NCBI RefSeq assembly: GCF_022376445.1
Contig: NW_025955082.1
Coordinates: 60,566 to 124,565, forward strand
Reading direction: 5' to 3'
Length of the DNA stretch: 64,000 nt
DNA from: Fomitopsis serialis
Lineage: Eukaryota > Basidiomycota > Agaricomycetes > Polyporales > Fomitopsidaceae
In this document: positions 36,801 through 47,714 of the stretch, in pieces
How positions within the stretch are numbered: the first letter of the stretch is position 1
Layout of the letters: each line of letters starts with the position of its first letter
Notes under the pieces: generated by a model
What the model saw: the letters and a program-made list of their open reading frames with translations, nothing else
Databases searched by the model: none
What the model was told of the DNA's origin: nothing
Made by a program: the position numbers and the translations under genes

Positions 36801-37271
36801 ATGGCACCATCGCCACATTCCATTGCAGCTCCCCAGCTGCCCGTCTTGCTACGATGGTGTGTACGCTGCCCGGCCACTGAGACGTGTCAAGCGTGTCTGA
36901 AGAGGCAGACGCGGTCAGCGCGCCAGAATACGCAACAATCACAACCGCCGCCTGCAAACCAGGTCGCCAAGACAGTCGAGAAGAAAGCAGAGAAGGCACT
37001 CAGGCAGACCGTGCTCGCAGTAAGTCCAAACTTCAAGGTGAGTCGGAGTCGGCCGTGCCAGCAACCAACGAGCGCTTGAGCAAGATGCACGTGGCAGAGG
37101 GTCACGAGAGCCTGACCGGTCAACGCCGAGATGTCATCAAACTCTAAATGAGAAACTGCAGCCACCGCCCGCCACGGTATGCGCGACATCGAGAGGCGCG
37201 TTCTACACACACTCACGACCAGTCGCCTTGAAAAATCCTTTGGCACAGCAGGTGAGGCACGCTGGTGTTGA
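36801..37271 (+). CDS. possible small coiled-coil protein, gene model unresolved
   Basis: Between the PPR-like gene and RPP0 the plus strand has coding-like fragments in several frames: VSEEADAVSAPEYATITTAA, ARSKSKLQGESESAVPATNE, LSKMHVAEGHESLTGQRRDV (all one frame), NEKLQPPPATV and MRDIERRVLHTLTTSRLEKS up to a stop at 37271. The content suggests a charged coiled-coil protein with either short introns or a lost base near 37143. A second frame (VAKTVEKKAEKALRQTVLA) overlaps the first, so one of them is a shadow. No family is recognised. It may equally be leader sequence of RPP0. Confidence 0.25.
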
Positions 37272-37358
37272 GCGTAGCGTGCACACCTAACAAGTCAGGG
37301 CAGAGGTCATAGGGAGGCGCTGATCCCCACGACATACCTCACACCACACACAACTCCT

Positions 37359-37410
37359 GTGAGTAGTCAGTATACGCGTGCAAATGCATATGATTTACAT
37401 TGGCTTATAG
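37359..37410 (+). other. probable 5'-UTR intron of RPP0
   Basis: CTCCTGTGAGTAG gives a consensus donor at 37359 and GGCTTATAGCGC an acceptor ending at 37410, 14 bases before the RPP0 ATG. The length (52 nt) is typical of introns in this window. Leader introns are common in highly expressed fungal ribosomal-protein genes. Confidence 0.5.
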
Positions 37411-37424
37411 CGCAAGCAATCACA

Positions 37425-38651
37425 ATGGGTGCCACTCGCGCGCAGAAGGAACTGTACTTCGCCAAGCTCAAGGACTTGGTCGCCAAGTATCGTACGTCTA
37501 TCATCTTGAGTTCATATGTACCTTCCATGAACCTGCGAATTAGCCTCCATCTTCGTGGTCAATGTCGACAACGTCGGTTCCAACCAGATGCATCAAATCC
37601 GTGTCGCGCTCCGCGGCAAGGGCATCGTCGTGATGGGCAAGAACACGATGGTTCGCCGTGCCCTCCGCTCCATCCTCGCGGAGTACCCCCAGTTCGAGCG
37701 TCTGCTCCCTCACGTCAAGGGCAACATCGGTTTCGTCTTCACTTCGGACGACCTCAAGGAGATTCGGGAGATCATCACGGCCAATAAGGTGGCTGCCCCC
37801 GCCCGTGCTGGTGCGCTTGCCCCCAAGGACGTCGTCATCCCTGGCGGTAACACCGGTATGGAGCCGGGTAAGACCTCATTCTTCCAGGCTCTCGGTATCC
37901 CGACCAAGATCGCTCGTGGTACGATCGAAATCGTGACCGACGTCCAGGTCGTCACTGCCGGTACCCGTGTCGGCACGTCCGAGGCGACGCTGCTGAACAT
38001 GTTGAACATCTCGCCGTTCACCTACGGTATGTCGGTCGTCCAGATCTTCGACCAGGGCAACGTCTTCACTCCGGAGGTCCTCGACGTCTCCGAGGATGAG
38101 CTCCTCAAGCGCTTCATGTCTGGTATCACGACCATCGCTGCCATCTCGCTTGCGCTCCACTACCCGACCCTTGTGTCCGTCATGCACTCACTGGTCAACT
38201 CTTACAAGAACCTCCTCGCTGTCTCCATTGCTACCGACTACACTTTCGAGGGCTCCGAGAAGGTACGTCACTCATCACACTTTGAAGGATAGCGTCCAAG
38301 GATGCGTATTACACTTAACACTGAAAATGCTGAGCGTCTGAAGGACGTATGCTGTCTAAACAAGATTTCTGTTCTCTGACGGACTATGCCTATATCGTCT
38401 GCTATTATCAATTGCGTGACTCACTGTTTTCCCATAGATCAAGGAGGTGCTTGCCAACCCGGAGGCTTTCGCTGCTGCTGCCGCCGCTGCGGCCCCTGCT
38501 GCCGATGCTGCCCCCGCCGCCGCTGCTGCCGACGAGCCGGCCAAGAAGGAGGAAGAGGAGGAGTCGGACGACGATATGGTATGGTTCTGATATTCTCGCC
38601 GCGGCACATTGACTCACCGTTGCATCACAGGGCTTCGGTCTCTTCGACTAG
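37425..38651 (+). CDS. RPP0: 60S acidic ribosomal protein P0
   Basis: Four exons (37425-37491, 37544-38262, 38438-38578, 38631-38651) give 315 residues, standard for P0/uL10. It starts [20 protein letters not shown] and has the rRNA-binding segment [20 protein letters not shown]. Next come [20 protein letters not shown] and the region that docks P1/P2 dimers, then an alanine-rich hinge and the acidic tail [15 protein letters not shown]. That tail binds elongation factors at the ribosomal stalk. The last exon encodes only GFGLFD and the stop. Codon use is strongly biased to C-ending codons, as expected for a highly expressed gene. A 5'-UTR intron is likely. The third intron (175 nt, before IKEVLANPE) is long for this genome. 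Confidence 0.97.
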
Positions 38652-39071
38652 ACGCTATCTGTACGCACGCTATCATGCTATGTATCGTCGCACGCTCAAA
38701 ATACGGCGCGGGTCGCGCCCGTACTACTGTATCGACTAATCCACTTCGTTCGAGCTTCGACGGTCTGAGTGTGAGAAAGCTACGGAACAACGGACGACCT
38801 TGACCCCGGCCGCGATGCAAGCTTTCGACTTCGGGCATATGATATGTGAGCTGAGCCAGCTCATGACGCATTCAAAGGTGGCCACGAGGGTACTTGTCGC
38901 TCCGTACGAAGCCGTAACGGTCAGGCGGTCGACATTTACTCCCGCGAGAGAATTGGTCCCATTTCCCATTGTTTGCCGTTGTATGATCCAATCCACTCCT
39001 GTTTTATAGGGATCGGTGTCGTCGCTCACTCGCCCTCAACTTTCTCCGTCATCGCGCTCTCCTGATCCACG
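38652..39071. other. intergenic region with TATA-like site
   Basis: This 420-bp region separates RPP0 from the reductase array. GTTTTATAG at 39001-39009 lies about 65 bp before the first reductase ATG and may serve as its TATA element. Confidence 0.45.
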
Positions 39072-40280
39072 ATGCCAGCAGTTGCCGCAGGTAGAGTGCT
39101 CGTCACTGGTGTCAATGGGTACATTGGTATATGGGTTGCCCGGGTGCTACTCGAGAAGGGCTACACTGTTCGCGGCACTGTCCGTTCTGAGGGCAAGGCG
39201 CAGCACATCCGCCAACTGTTCAAGCCTTTCGGCGAGCAGTTTGAGATGGTGATTGTGCCCGATATCACCAAGGTACACTAGTGGTCTTTGATCCGGTCCA
39301 TCCAGAGACTGTCCTTATTGACGCGCATGCATGTTAGGCCGGGGCGTTCGACGAGGCCGTCAAGGGCATGGACGCCGTTGAGCATACCGCATCCCCATAT
39401 CACTTCAAGGCGGGCGATCCCAACGAGCTCATCGTGCCCGCTCTGCACGGCACGACGCGCGTGCTCGAGTCCACGCTCGCGTACGGCAGCTCCGTCAAGC
39501 GCGTCGTGATCACGTCGAGCGTTGCGGCCGTGCTGGAGGCAAAGTCGACGCCGCGCGTGTTCACGGAAACGGACTGGAATGACGAGTCCGTCGTGGAGGT
39601 GCGCGAGAAGGGCGTGCACGCGAGCCAGGCGGGCAAGTACCGCGCGAGCAAGACGCTCGCGGAGCGGGCGGCTTGGGACTTCGTCGAGAACAACAAGGGG
39701 AGCATTGGCTGGGATCTGGTTGTGCTCAACCCGCCGATGGTGTTTGGTCCGGCCATCCATGAGGTGGGCGCGCCCGAGGCGCTCAACGAGAGTATGCACA
39801 ATTGGTTCCATAGTGTTTTCCGTGGTTCGCAGGACCCGAAGCAGCTGGGGACGTTGGGGTATGTAGTCCTCAGCTCTGGTGCCTATGGTTGACTCACTAG
39901 GTGATCGTGGTGTAGGATGGCTTGGGTTGACGTGCGCGACCTCGCCGACGCCCATGCGCTTGCCATTGAGAAAGAGGAGGCTGGCGGTAACCGAATCATC
40001 ATTGCGTCTGGTCCCTACAAGTGGCAAGACTGGAGTATGTACTGTCAAAGATCGCGCAACGTTACGGCGCTGACGTCGCCATGTTATTGTAGTCAATGCC
40101 TCGCGTGCGGCGGGTGCGCCTGCGCCGCCCGGCGACCAGTCCTACAACCCAGCGAAGGCCGTGCATATGTTGAACTTCGATCATTCGAAGAGCATCAAGT
40201 TGCTCGGATTGAAGTACCATAGCATCCAGGAGACCACCTCGGACATTGTGGGGGACCTGAAGGCCAGGGGGTGGCTCTGA
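39072..40280 (+). CDS. NAD(P)-dependent reductase, extended SDR (GRE2/DFR-like), copy 1
   Basis: Four exons (39072-39272, 39338-39858, 39916-40034, 40093-40280) give 342 residues. The nucleotide-binding motif is VLVTGVNGYIGIWVARVLLE at residues 9-28, followed by GTVRSEGKAQH, whose Arg suggests NADPH preference. The catalytic serine lies in VVITSSVAAVL and the Tyr-Lys pair in KYRASKTLAERAAW (YxxxK). DVRDLADAHALAIEKEEAGG is the substrate-side segment. The family (extended short-chain dehydrogenases related to yeast Gre2, dihydroflavonol 4-reductase and cinnamoyl-CoA reductase) reduces aldehydes and ketones; the natural substrate cannot be told. It is the first of three tandem copies with identical intron positions. 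Unlike the other two, it has SRAAGAPAPPGDQ in place of AQKFYPNV near the C-terminus. Confidence 0.92.
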
Positions 40281-40944
40281 CTCTGAGCTGAGCATGCATG
40301 TTTGGGTTTTTGAAGTTTGGAAGGGCAATGTTGTCATTCACTATGATGTAGCATTAGCACCGCGCAAATGGAGGCACGAGGCCGTGCTTAGCAGTGGTAA
40401 TTCACGGGTTGCAGAGTCTGAATAATCGTTCGAAGTTGCATTGGGTCCTCCGCTCACCGTATTCAACACTCTCGGTCATCGCGCTCACTACGACACTGCT
40501 GAGCATCCAGTGGATGTCATTGACACTAGTAGCTAGCGTTGTATTGCGATATGAGACCACTTCTGCTCCAGATCTATGGGGCCATCCCTGCGGGTAAGTT
40601 GCCATGACTCGAATACAACCACGTCGAGCCAGTGCAAGATCAGTGCAGTCATGAGTACTAAGGACTTCAGCGCTTCGCTTGAACTGACGGCGGCGGGAGT
40701 AGCGGGTGCTACAATCTTCTCTTATCGTGATTATATATACGTTCATCTGCGCGGTCCCACCGATGGCTCCGAGGATCGCAAGCGGCTCACATGCCAAATG
40801 GAATGGCGTAACTTGCGGCTAGACTTGTATATCACTGGCACACGGTCTGGCAGAAAGAGAGGGACCGCGTCCAGTTTTCACATCCCCCTCGCCCCCTGTA
40901 TCCTCTGCATAACGCCGAAGCTCTGAACCAACTACGCGTTCATT
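40281..40944. other. intergenic region between reductase copies 1 and 2
   Basis: This 664-bp region contains TTATATATAC at 40731-40740, about 205 bp before the next ATG; it is otherwise featureless. I see no relic of another reductase copy. Confidence 0.4.
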
Positions 40945-42154
40945 ATGGTTGCAGTCCAGGCAGGAAAGGTGCTCGTTACGGGCGCGAATGGATTTATTGC
41001 GATGTGGGTCGTAAAGTCTCTCCTCGACCAGGGCTACATCGTCCGTGGCACGGTACGCTCGGAGAGCAAGGCAAAGCACGTCCGCGAGGTGTTCTCTCGC
41101 TATGGCGATAAGTTCGAGGTGGTCATTATTGACGACATCACGAAGGTACGTCCGTTTCTGCGCACGCGCGACACGTTGAAGCGTACTATCTACACAGCCT
41201 GGAGCGTTCGACGAGTATGTTAAGGATGTCGATGCTATCGAGCACACCGCGTCGCCCTTCCACTTCAAGGCGAACGACCCGGACGAGCTCATTGTCCCCG
41301 CTGTGCACGGTACGACGCGTATACTCGAATCCGCGCTCGCACACGGCAAGAACGTGAAGCGTATCGTCATCACTTCCTCTACGGCTGCCGTGCTCACTAT
41401 ACAGAGCGCGCCGCGCGTGTTCACGGAGGCAGATTGGAACGAGGGCGCGATCCAGCTCGTCCACGAAGAGGGTGCGAAGGCACCCAACGCCATGAAGTAC
41501 CGCGCGAGCAAGACGCTCGCGGAGAAGGCCGCCTGGGAATTCGTGGAAAAGAACAAGGGGGTCTTGGGCTGGGACTTGGTCGTGCTGAACCCGCCGTACG
41601 TGTTCGGCCCCGCCATACACGAAGTCGGCGCCCCCGAGGCGCTGAACGAGAGCATGCACGACTGGTTCCACACAGTGTTCAAAGGCTCGAAGACGAAGGA
41701 GCAGCTGGCGTCCATCGGGTAGGTGATCTTCACTGTAATTCGAAGTGCCGTAATGAATCCTGTTGACGCGTTCTGTGTATGCAGATCATGCTGGATCGAC
41801 GTCCGCGATCTCGCGGAAGCGCACGTCCTCGCGATCAAGAAGCAGGAGGCAGGTGGCGAGCGGATCATGGTCTCGGAGGGTCCCTACAAATGGCAGGACT
41901 TCGGTGCGTCAGACCAGTTCATTTATGCTCACTACACGTTTTAATTGCAATGCCGTTGGACCACAGTCGACGCCGCACAGAAGTTCTACCCCAATGTGTC
42001 TCCACGCGATGAGGCCTACAACCCCGCGAAGGCGACCCACCAGATTCAGTACGATACGTCGAAGGCCGCCAAGTTGTTGGGAATCAAGTACCACTCGATT
42101 GAAGAGGGCACCAAGGACATGGTCGAGGACTTCAAGGCCAGGAACTGGATCTAA
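40945..42154 (+). CDS. NAD(P)-dependent reductase, extended SDR (GRE2/DFR-like), copy 2
   Basis: Four exons (40945-41145, 41198-41718, 41785-41903, 41967-42154) have exactly the lengths of copy 1 and also give 342 residues. The binding motif is VLVTGANGFIAMWVVKSLLD (the third glycine of the usual GxxGxxG is alanine here, common in this family), then GTVRSESKAKHVREVF. The active site has IVITSSTAAVL and KYRASKTLAEKAAWEF. Toward the end come SCWIDVRDLAEAHVLAIKKQ and VDAAQKFYPNVSPRDEAYNP. It is very close to copy 1 over the central exon (for example NPPxVFGPAIHEVGAPEALN in both), so these two are the most recent duplicates. Probably cytosolic; substrate unknown. Confidence 0.93.
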
Positions 42155-43039
42155 GGAGCCTCAGGGACTTACATGCAGAAGGAAGCCCTAGAAACTGATT
42201 CGGAGTGTACTTTCTGATGTTTGTGGGTGCATTGAACAAAGGTGAAGATGCGCCAGCTGGAAGCATACCAGCATTGCTGCTGCAGCTGGTCAATGAAATG
42301 TCTGGAGAATCTTGTCAGTCTGATGGGCACAGTAGAGGGGATACACTTCGTTGATCAGTCCGGCGGGACCAATAGTGGTACTCAGCAGTGTCAGCACGCT
42401 GCTGCAGAGTCCGAGTATTGAGGAGGGCTAGTGGCTGCAGCTGTGATGACAGAATTCATACACGAGATCGAGTGCGATCCGGACCATCGCCGCCGGTACA
42501 TCCGCGAAGGACAGCGTGAGTTCCTGATGCACAGCAACCGGTGCTACGATGCTTCAGAGCAGCTCTGTCACAGGCCGATCACGTCGATCTCAGCGATTCG
42601 GAACACAGGTCGTTAACACATCGCGATGCGCGTGGAGGTTCCAATCAAACTCTGAGCAGAGCTCGGCGCATGCGTCTCCTTCCGGCCACCAACCGGTATG
42701 CCTCTACCTCCTTCGTGGGCTGATGGGACGGGCGTTTGCACGGCAGCGGGTACGCCCGCATACGCAACGCACCTCCGCGGGAAGGACTCGTACATCCATC
42801 GGCACCCACCCGCCTGTCCGAGCGGGTCATCGCGTTCTCCGACGTCCACTGTAGCCCCCCTCCGAATGGACTTCCCGGCTATTCAATGCCTTCAATATCA
42901 AGTTTTGCGGTACATGCACGGTTGAAGTCTTGGCCAGCGCGTAGGCAGCATGATATATAAGCGGCGCGAGGTCTGCGTATCGACTCACCAACTCAACGAC
43001 CCATACAACCACTCCATACGATTTAGTTCTCGCCTCACC
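42155..43039. other. intergenic region between reductase copies 2 and 3
   Basis: About 885 bp. TATATAAG at 42954-42961 lies about 80 bp upstream of the copy 3 ATG and is a good TATA box. Open frames at 42540-42850 on both strands look random. Confidence 0.45.
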
Positions 43040-44249
43040 ATGCCAGCAGTGACTTCAGGGAAGGCCTTGGTGACCGGAGCCAACGGCTTCCTCGCCATGT
43101 GGCTCGTGCGCAAGCTGCTCGAGCGCGGCTTCTCCGTCCGAGGGACCGTCCGCTCCGAGAGCAAGATTGCGCCGCTCAAGCAGGTCTTCGCCGAATACGG
43201 CGACAAGCTCGAGTTTGCCATCGTCGAGGACATCGCCAAGGTACGCGCGTTCCCTCTGACCACACGTAGACACTCAGCTCAGCGCCCAACAGGAGGGCGC
43301 GTTCGACGAGGCCGTCAAAGGCGTCGATCTGATCCAGCACACGGCGGCGCCCGTGCATCTGAACGCCGTCGAGCCTGACGAGCAGATCATCCCCGCAGTG
43401 AACGGCACCCTGCGCATTCTCGAGTCCGCGCTCGCGTTCGGGACGTCCGTTAAGCGCGTCGTCTACACCTCCACGTGCGGCGCGATCCGCGAGCTCGGGA
43501 TGACGCCGCGGCGGTTCTCCGAGGCGGACTGGAACGAGCGTGCCGTGGCGGAGGTGCGCGAGAAAGGGCGCGAGGCGGCCCAGCTCGTGAAGTATCAGGC
43601 GAGCAAAGTGCTAGCGGAGCGCGCCGCGTGGGAGTTTTCCGAGATGAACAAGGGGAAGATGGGGTGGGACCTCGTCGTGTGCAACCCGCCGTGGATTCTT
43701 GGGCCGACGCTCCAGCCCGTGAGCAAGCCTGAGGAGATGAACGAGAGTATGAGGATCTGGTACCAGGGGTTCATCAAGGGTACGGACCATCTCGGAAACC
43801 CACAGAAAAAGGAGTTCTTCACGACATTTGGGTGTGTTGTTAGTTGTTGTTCGCGAGGTTTCGAAAGTTGTTCACGATATTCTGGTGCAGAATGACCTGG
43901 ATTGATGTCCGCGACGCTGCAGATGCCCTGATCGTCGCCGCTGAAAAGGAAGAGACAGCTGGCGAGCGTATCATCATGTCAAGTGGACCTTGGAAGGGCC
44001 AAGACATATGTGAGTGTGCTCAGATACTATGGGGCAGATGGACTGACTATGACCCTCCCAGTGAACGCGGCGAGGAAGTTCTACCCCAATGTACCTGTGG
44101 GCGACGAGACATATGACCCTGCGACAACGACGCACCTCACGACGTTTGACACTTCGAAGGCCGACCGACTGCTCGGTCAGAAGTACCTCACTCTCGAAGA
44201 GTCGACGCGTGACATCCTCGAGCAATTCAAGAGCAAGGGGTGGATCTAA
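43040..44249 (+). CDS. NAD(P)-dependent reductase, extended SDR (GRE2/DFR-like), copy 3
   Basis: Four exons (43040-43240, 43293-43831, 43891-44009, 44062-44249) give 348 residues. Three exons have the lengths seen in copies 1 and 2; the second is 18 nt longer. Motifs: ALVTGANGFLAMWLVRKLLE, GTVRSESKIAPLK, VVYTSTCGAIREL (the serine is kept but the usual TSS is TST) and KYQASKVLAERAAWEF. The substrate-side loop reads NPPWILGPTLQPVSKPEEMN, unlike the shared loop of copies 1 and 2, so its specificity has probably diverged. It has a clear TATA box. An older duplicate of the same array; substrate unknown. Confidence 0.92.
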
Positions 44250-44619
44250 AGAGCGAGGAGTTAGTTGTACGAGACATGTTCACAGCAGGATGTACAGTAC
44301 CGACATGAGGTTGTGATTTGTCACCGGGCTACATAGTGTCTTGACTAGGAACCTGGAACGTCTGTCTCAGATTTCTAATATGACCGCAGTGAGTGGTTGC
44401 GACCGCCAGCGTTCGGTGGCGCGTCTCAGGTGCGTTCGGTTACCGCACCGCCAACCAGCTCTGCACGCACCCGCGTCCAGATCGCTGTTCATCGTCGAAG
44501 AATCTACAATTATAGGCTCTCGCACCGGTCATGGTTGGGCACGAACCAGCGGACTGAAAGCAACGGCCCGGCTAATGCTACATATGGATATACGAGGACA
44601 GTCCCAATACAAAACATCA
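44250..44619. other. intergenic region between convergent genes
   Basis: This 370-bp region lies between reductase copy 3 and the 3' end of RFC5. No ORF of note; it presumably holds both 3' UTRs. Confidence 0.45.
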
Positions 44620-46217
44620 TCAGTCATCGAAGCCAGACATATCTATATCATAGAAGAAATGCTGCACATCTGGCTTAGTATCACATGCGCCCAGACATAG
44701 CGTAGTGCACGCACCTTGTATAAGCTCATGACCTTGACGACCCACGCCTCAAGGTGGAAGATCTTCTTGTTCCCGACCCGCATACGCATCTCGTATATCG
44801 CCGCCCAGTGCATGATGTCCGCCTTTAGACTCTCGTCCACCTGGTCGACGACCCGGTCTGCGATCGTCTATTCGCCCAATCGTTAGTCAATCATTCGCTA
44901 CAATGAGTCTTAGATGGGAGGGAGGCATACCTTGATAACAACCGTAGGCGGGATGCAGTGACTGAGAAGTTCGTACAGTTTTGCGCGGACATCCATCACG
45001 CGTTGTGGGGACTGTTCTTGGACGATCATGTCTGCTACTTTATGGCAGTATGTCTCCCAGTCAGGCTTCGCGATTGTCAGTGGCTTGTCAAGGTCAGTCC
45101 TGCACAGTGCATCAGCGAATCTACCCCAGGACGCTCTTATGGTGGCAGAGAGTACTGACGATTGCATCTTGAGTGCTTCAAGGACGAGGACGGCTTTGCG
45201 GAGGTTGCCGTTTGAGTCTTCGGCGATGTCGTGCGCAATCTTGTCTGGGACGTCGAAGCCCTCCTTCTTGCCGACGTATCGTAGCACTTCAATCATCTGG
45301 GCCGGGAGGGACATGAATGAGGCCCATCAAGTCCACTGTAACGGTGACACCTCACCTTATCCTCATCCGGCGCTGCCACCCTCATAAGGAGGCATCGACT
45401 CTTGATGGGTGCAATGAGCCGTGACGTTGAGTTGGCGCAAAGAATGATTCGCATGTTAGACATATACTTTTCCATCGTTCGGCGAAGAGCTGCTTGTGCA
45501 TCTCGCGTTAGTGAGTCCGCTTCGTTGATGATGACCACTGCGAGTGAATGTCAGGGTCCGTATCGAGGTGTCAAACGATGATATGGTGGACCTTTAAATC
45601 GTTGTTTTGCACTCATGTCTACTTGCTGAGTTTGCGCAATCTCCTTCAAGAGCTCCTGAATCACCACTCGGTCATAGTTCCCAACTTCACTGTGGTCGAT
45701 GTGTGTCATGTCTTGCGGGAATGCGATCACTCGACGCGACACTGACCTCGGTGTTATCTCGATATGGAAGTTGCTCTGCACGATGTTCACGTCGAGTTTC
45801 CGCTTCGATGGTGTCAGGAAGACTCGTTGGTCTATTTTGAGCTATTGAGGTGTCCTGCAATGAGCATCACAATTTCTCGAAGAATAAGCATAGTAAGACA
45901 CACACCTTCTCTACACCTTTCCCAAAGAGCTCACGCAGTGTGCAGGCGATCCGAGTCTTCTTGCCCGCACCGGAGGGGCCGTAGAAAAGCATGTGCGGGA
46001 AGTCTCCAGAGGCCGCCTGATCAAAACGAGTTCGCGAGTCAGCGGAAAAGAAGCGTGTCTTCTGGGAAGGTCTACTGACTAGAGCGCGGAGTCGTGCTGA
46101 GAGGCCCGCGTGATAGTGCAGGTCGTCAAGGACGCGCGGTCGGTGCTGCTGCGAATGAGTACCCACAAGAGCTAAGAGCACACCGCGCATTCGTACCTTA
46201 TCAACCCAAAGAGACAT
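44620..46217 (-). CDS. RFC5: replication factor C small subunit (yeast Rfc5, human RFC3)
   Basis: Ten exons (46197-46217, 46080-46145, 45906-46016, 45747-45841, 45592-45689, 45356-45537, 45160-45296, 44931-45099, 44715-44867, 44620-44661) give 357 residues. The start MSLWVDK followed by HRPRVLDDLHYH, the Walker A variant FYGPSGAGKKTRIACTLREL and the Walker B variant VVIINEADSLTRDAQAALRR identify the Rfc5/human RFC3 subunit, which lacks a canonical acidic Walker B. The subunit-interface arginine motif is IKSRCLL. Further blocks: EITPSEVGNYDRVVIQELLK and AKPDWETYCHKVADMIVQEQ. RFC loads the PCNA clamp at primer ends. Exon 1 encodes only seven residues, and the usual YRPR reads HRPR at its junction. 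The gene is divergent from the ABHD11-like hydrolase, 228 bp apart. Confidence 0.95.
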
Positions 46218-46445
46218 GATAGGTCAGAAGAGAGCTGGTGAATTTAGGAGCTGCCCAACTAGGACTCCTGCGATGCGGTCGTGGTTGGAGCCAGACGCGT
46301 TCCGTCACGCGTGACACAACGCGTCGGCAGCGAAGCGCTCGTGAAGCTCATGGGCGCCTGGCAAACTCGGACATGAGCAACGCCCACACATTGCAAGTCA
46401 GTCACAACTCTGTCCTGGTCCCTAGTATCCGCATCTTTTACAGCA

Positions 46446-47714
46446 ATGCGGTTGCTGTCCTCAAGGGTTCTTCAACGAACTGCCAATATCAGAAAATACT
46501 CATTGAGATCGCATTCGGCAGCCGAGTCAATAGCACCGGTCAACCTGCACTATGACAAGCTTGTGCCGAAGGACGGGAATGCGACGGATAGACCGCTAGT
46601 CATCTTGCATGGCTTGTTGTACGTTCGCGGTATCTCGAAAATCGCAAAACACTCACTATCTCAAGTGGAATGAAAAGGAATTGGTTGTCACTCTCGAAAG
46701 CATTCCTCCGGGATCTAGACATGCCAATATATACCCTAGTGGGTAACGCACCTGCGCACACCTGTCTCACCGTCGAGCTTAAGCAGGTATAGGATTTGCG
46801 TAACCATGGGACCTCCCCTCATGCACGACCCATGGACTATGCCGCCATGGCCGTGGATGTCTTGTACTTCTTCCGCAGACACTCCCTCACGAATGTTTCT
46901 CTGCTCGGTCATTCAATGTGAGTGTTCGGCCGAAATCCCGCGCGCGTTTCTCATGTACTCGGAAGGGGAGGAAAGGTTGCGATGTCTGTTGCGCTCAGCC
47001 CGGAGTGCCCACCGGACCTCAAGCACCTCATTGTCGCGGACATCTCGCCGGCGAAGGGTCCCCTCTCGCCGGAGTTCAGCGGATATATTGAAGCGCTGAA
47101 GAAGATCGAATCTAGCAAAGTGACGAACCGGAAGGAAGCACAGGATATCTTGAAGCCATATGAACAAGTAGGTCACGCGTCATGTATTGTGGGCTTCGTG
47201 CTGACTCCATCAGGATGCAATGACCCGCGCGTTCCTCCTCACGAATCTCAAGCATCAGGGACACGAGCACCTTCCGCTCGAATTCCAGATACCCCTGGAG
47301 ATCATCGGCGACAGCATACCGGATATAGGCTCCTTCCCGTACGAACCCGGTGAGCGGACTTGGGAAGGCAGCACGCTCTTGATCAAAGGCACGAAGAGCA
47401 AGTGAGTCACTCCCACCGAGCCAGCAAACAAGGGGGATATCTAACGTTGGATCTAGGTACATCAACGACCGTAACATACCCGTCGCTAAGCAGTTCTTCC
47501 CGAACATGGTGCTGGAACGTCTGGAGGCCGGCCACTGGGGTGAGTGAGATCAACACATTGGTCGTTCTATTGTGCTTAACATTGACAATCGCTAGTACAT
47601 GCCGAGAAGTAAGTGCGATCTTCACGATATATCATTCAACACAGCTGACTCCGGATCGTTAGGCCGAACGAGTTCAAGCACTTGGTGACGGAGTTCATCA
47701 GGACACGACAGTAG
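46446..47714 (+). CDS. IMO32: mitochondrial alpha/beta hydrolase (ABHD11/IMO32-like)
   Basis: Eight exons (46446-46618, 46666-46738, 46793-46917, 46966-47167, 47214-47401, 47457-47539, 47596-47608, 47663-47714) give 302 residues. The N-terminus MRLLSSRVLQRTANIRKYSL fits a mitochondrial presequence. Hydrolase landmarks: PLVILHGLFGMKRNWLSLSK (oxyanion region), DLRNHGTSPHARPMDYAAMA, the nucleophile elbow SLLGHSMGGKVAMSVAL and the histidine in LEAGHWVHAEKPNEF. This matches human ABHD11 and yeast Imo32, mitochondrial serine hydrolases; ABHD11 protects the 2-oxoglutarate dehydrogenase lipoyl group. The nucleophile motif is interrupted by an intron within the Met codon after serine. Exon 7 has only 13 nt. 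Confidence 0.92.

Noticed and set aside
39278..41868. Two long minus-strand frames (272 and 349 codons)
   Set aside because: They are shadows of the GC-rich reductase exons; motifs on the plus strand are unmistakable.
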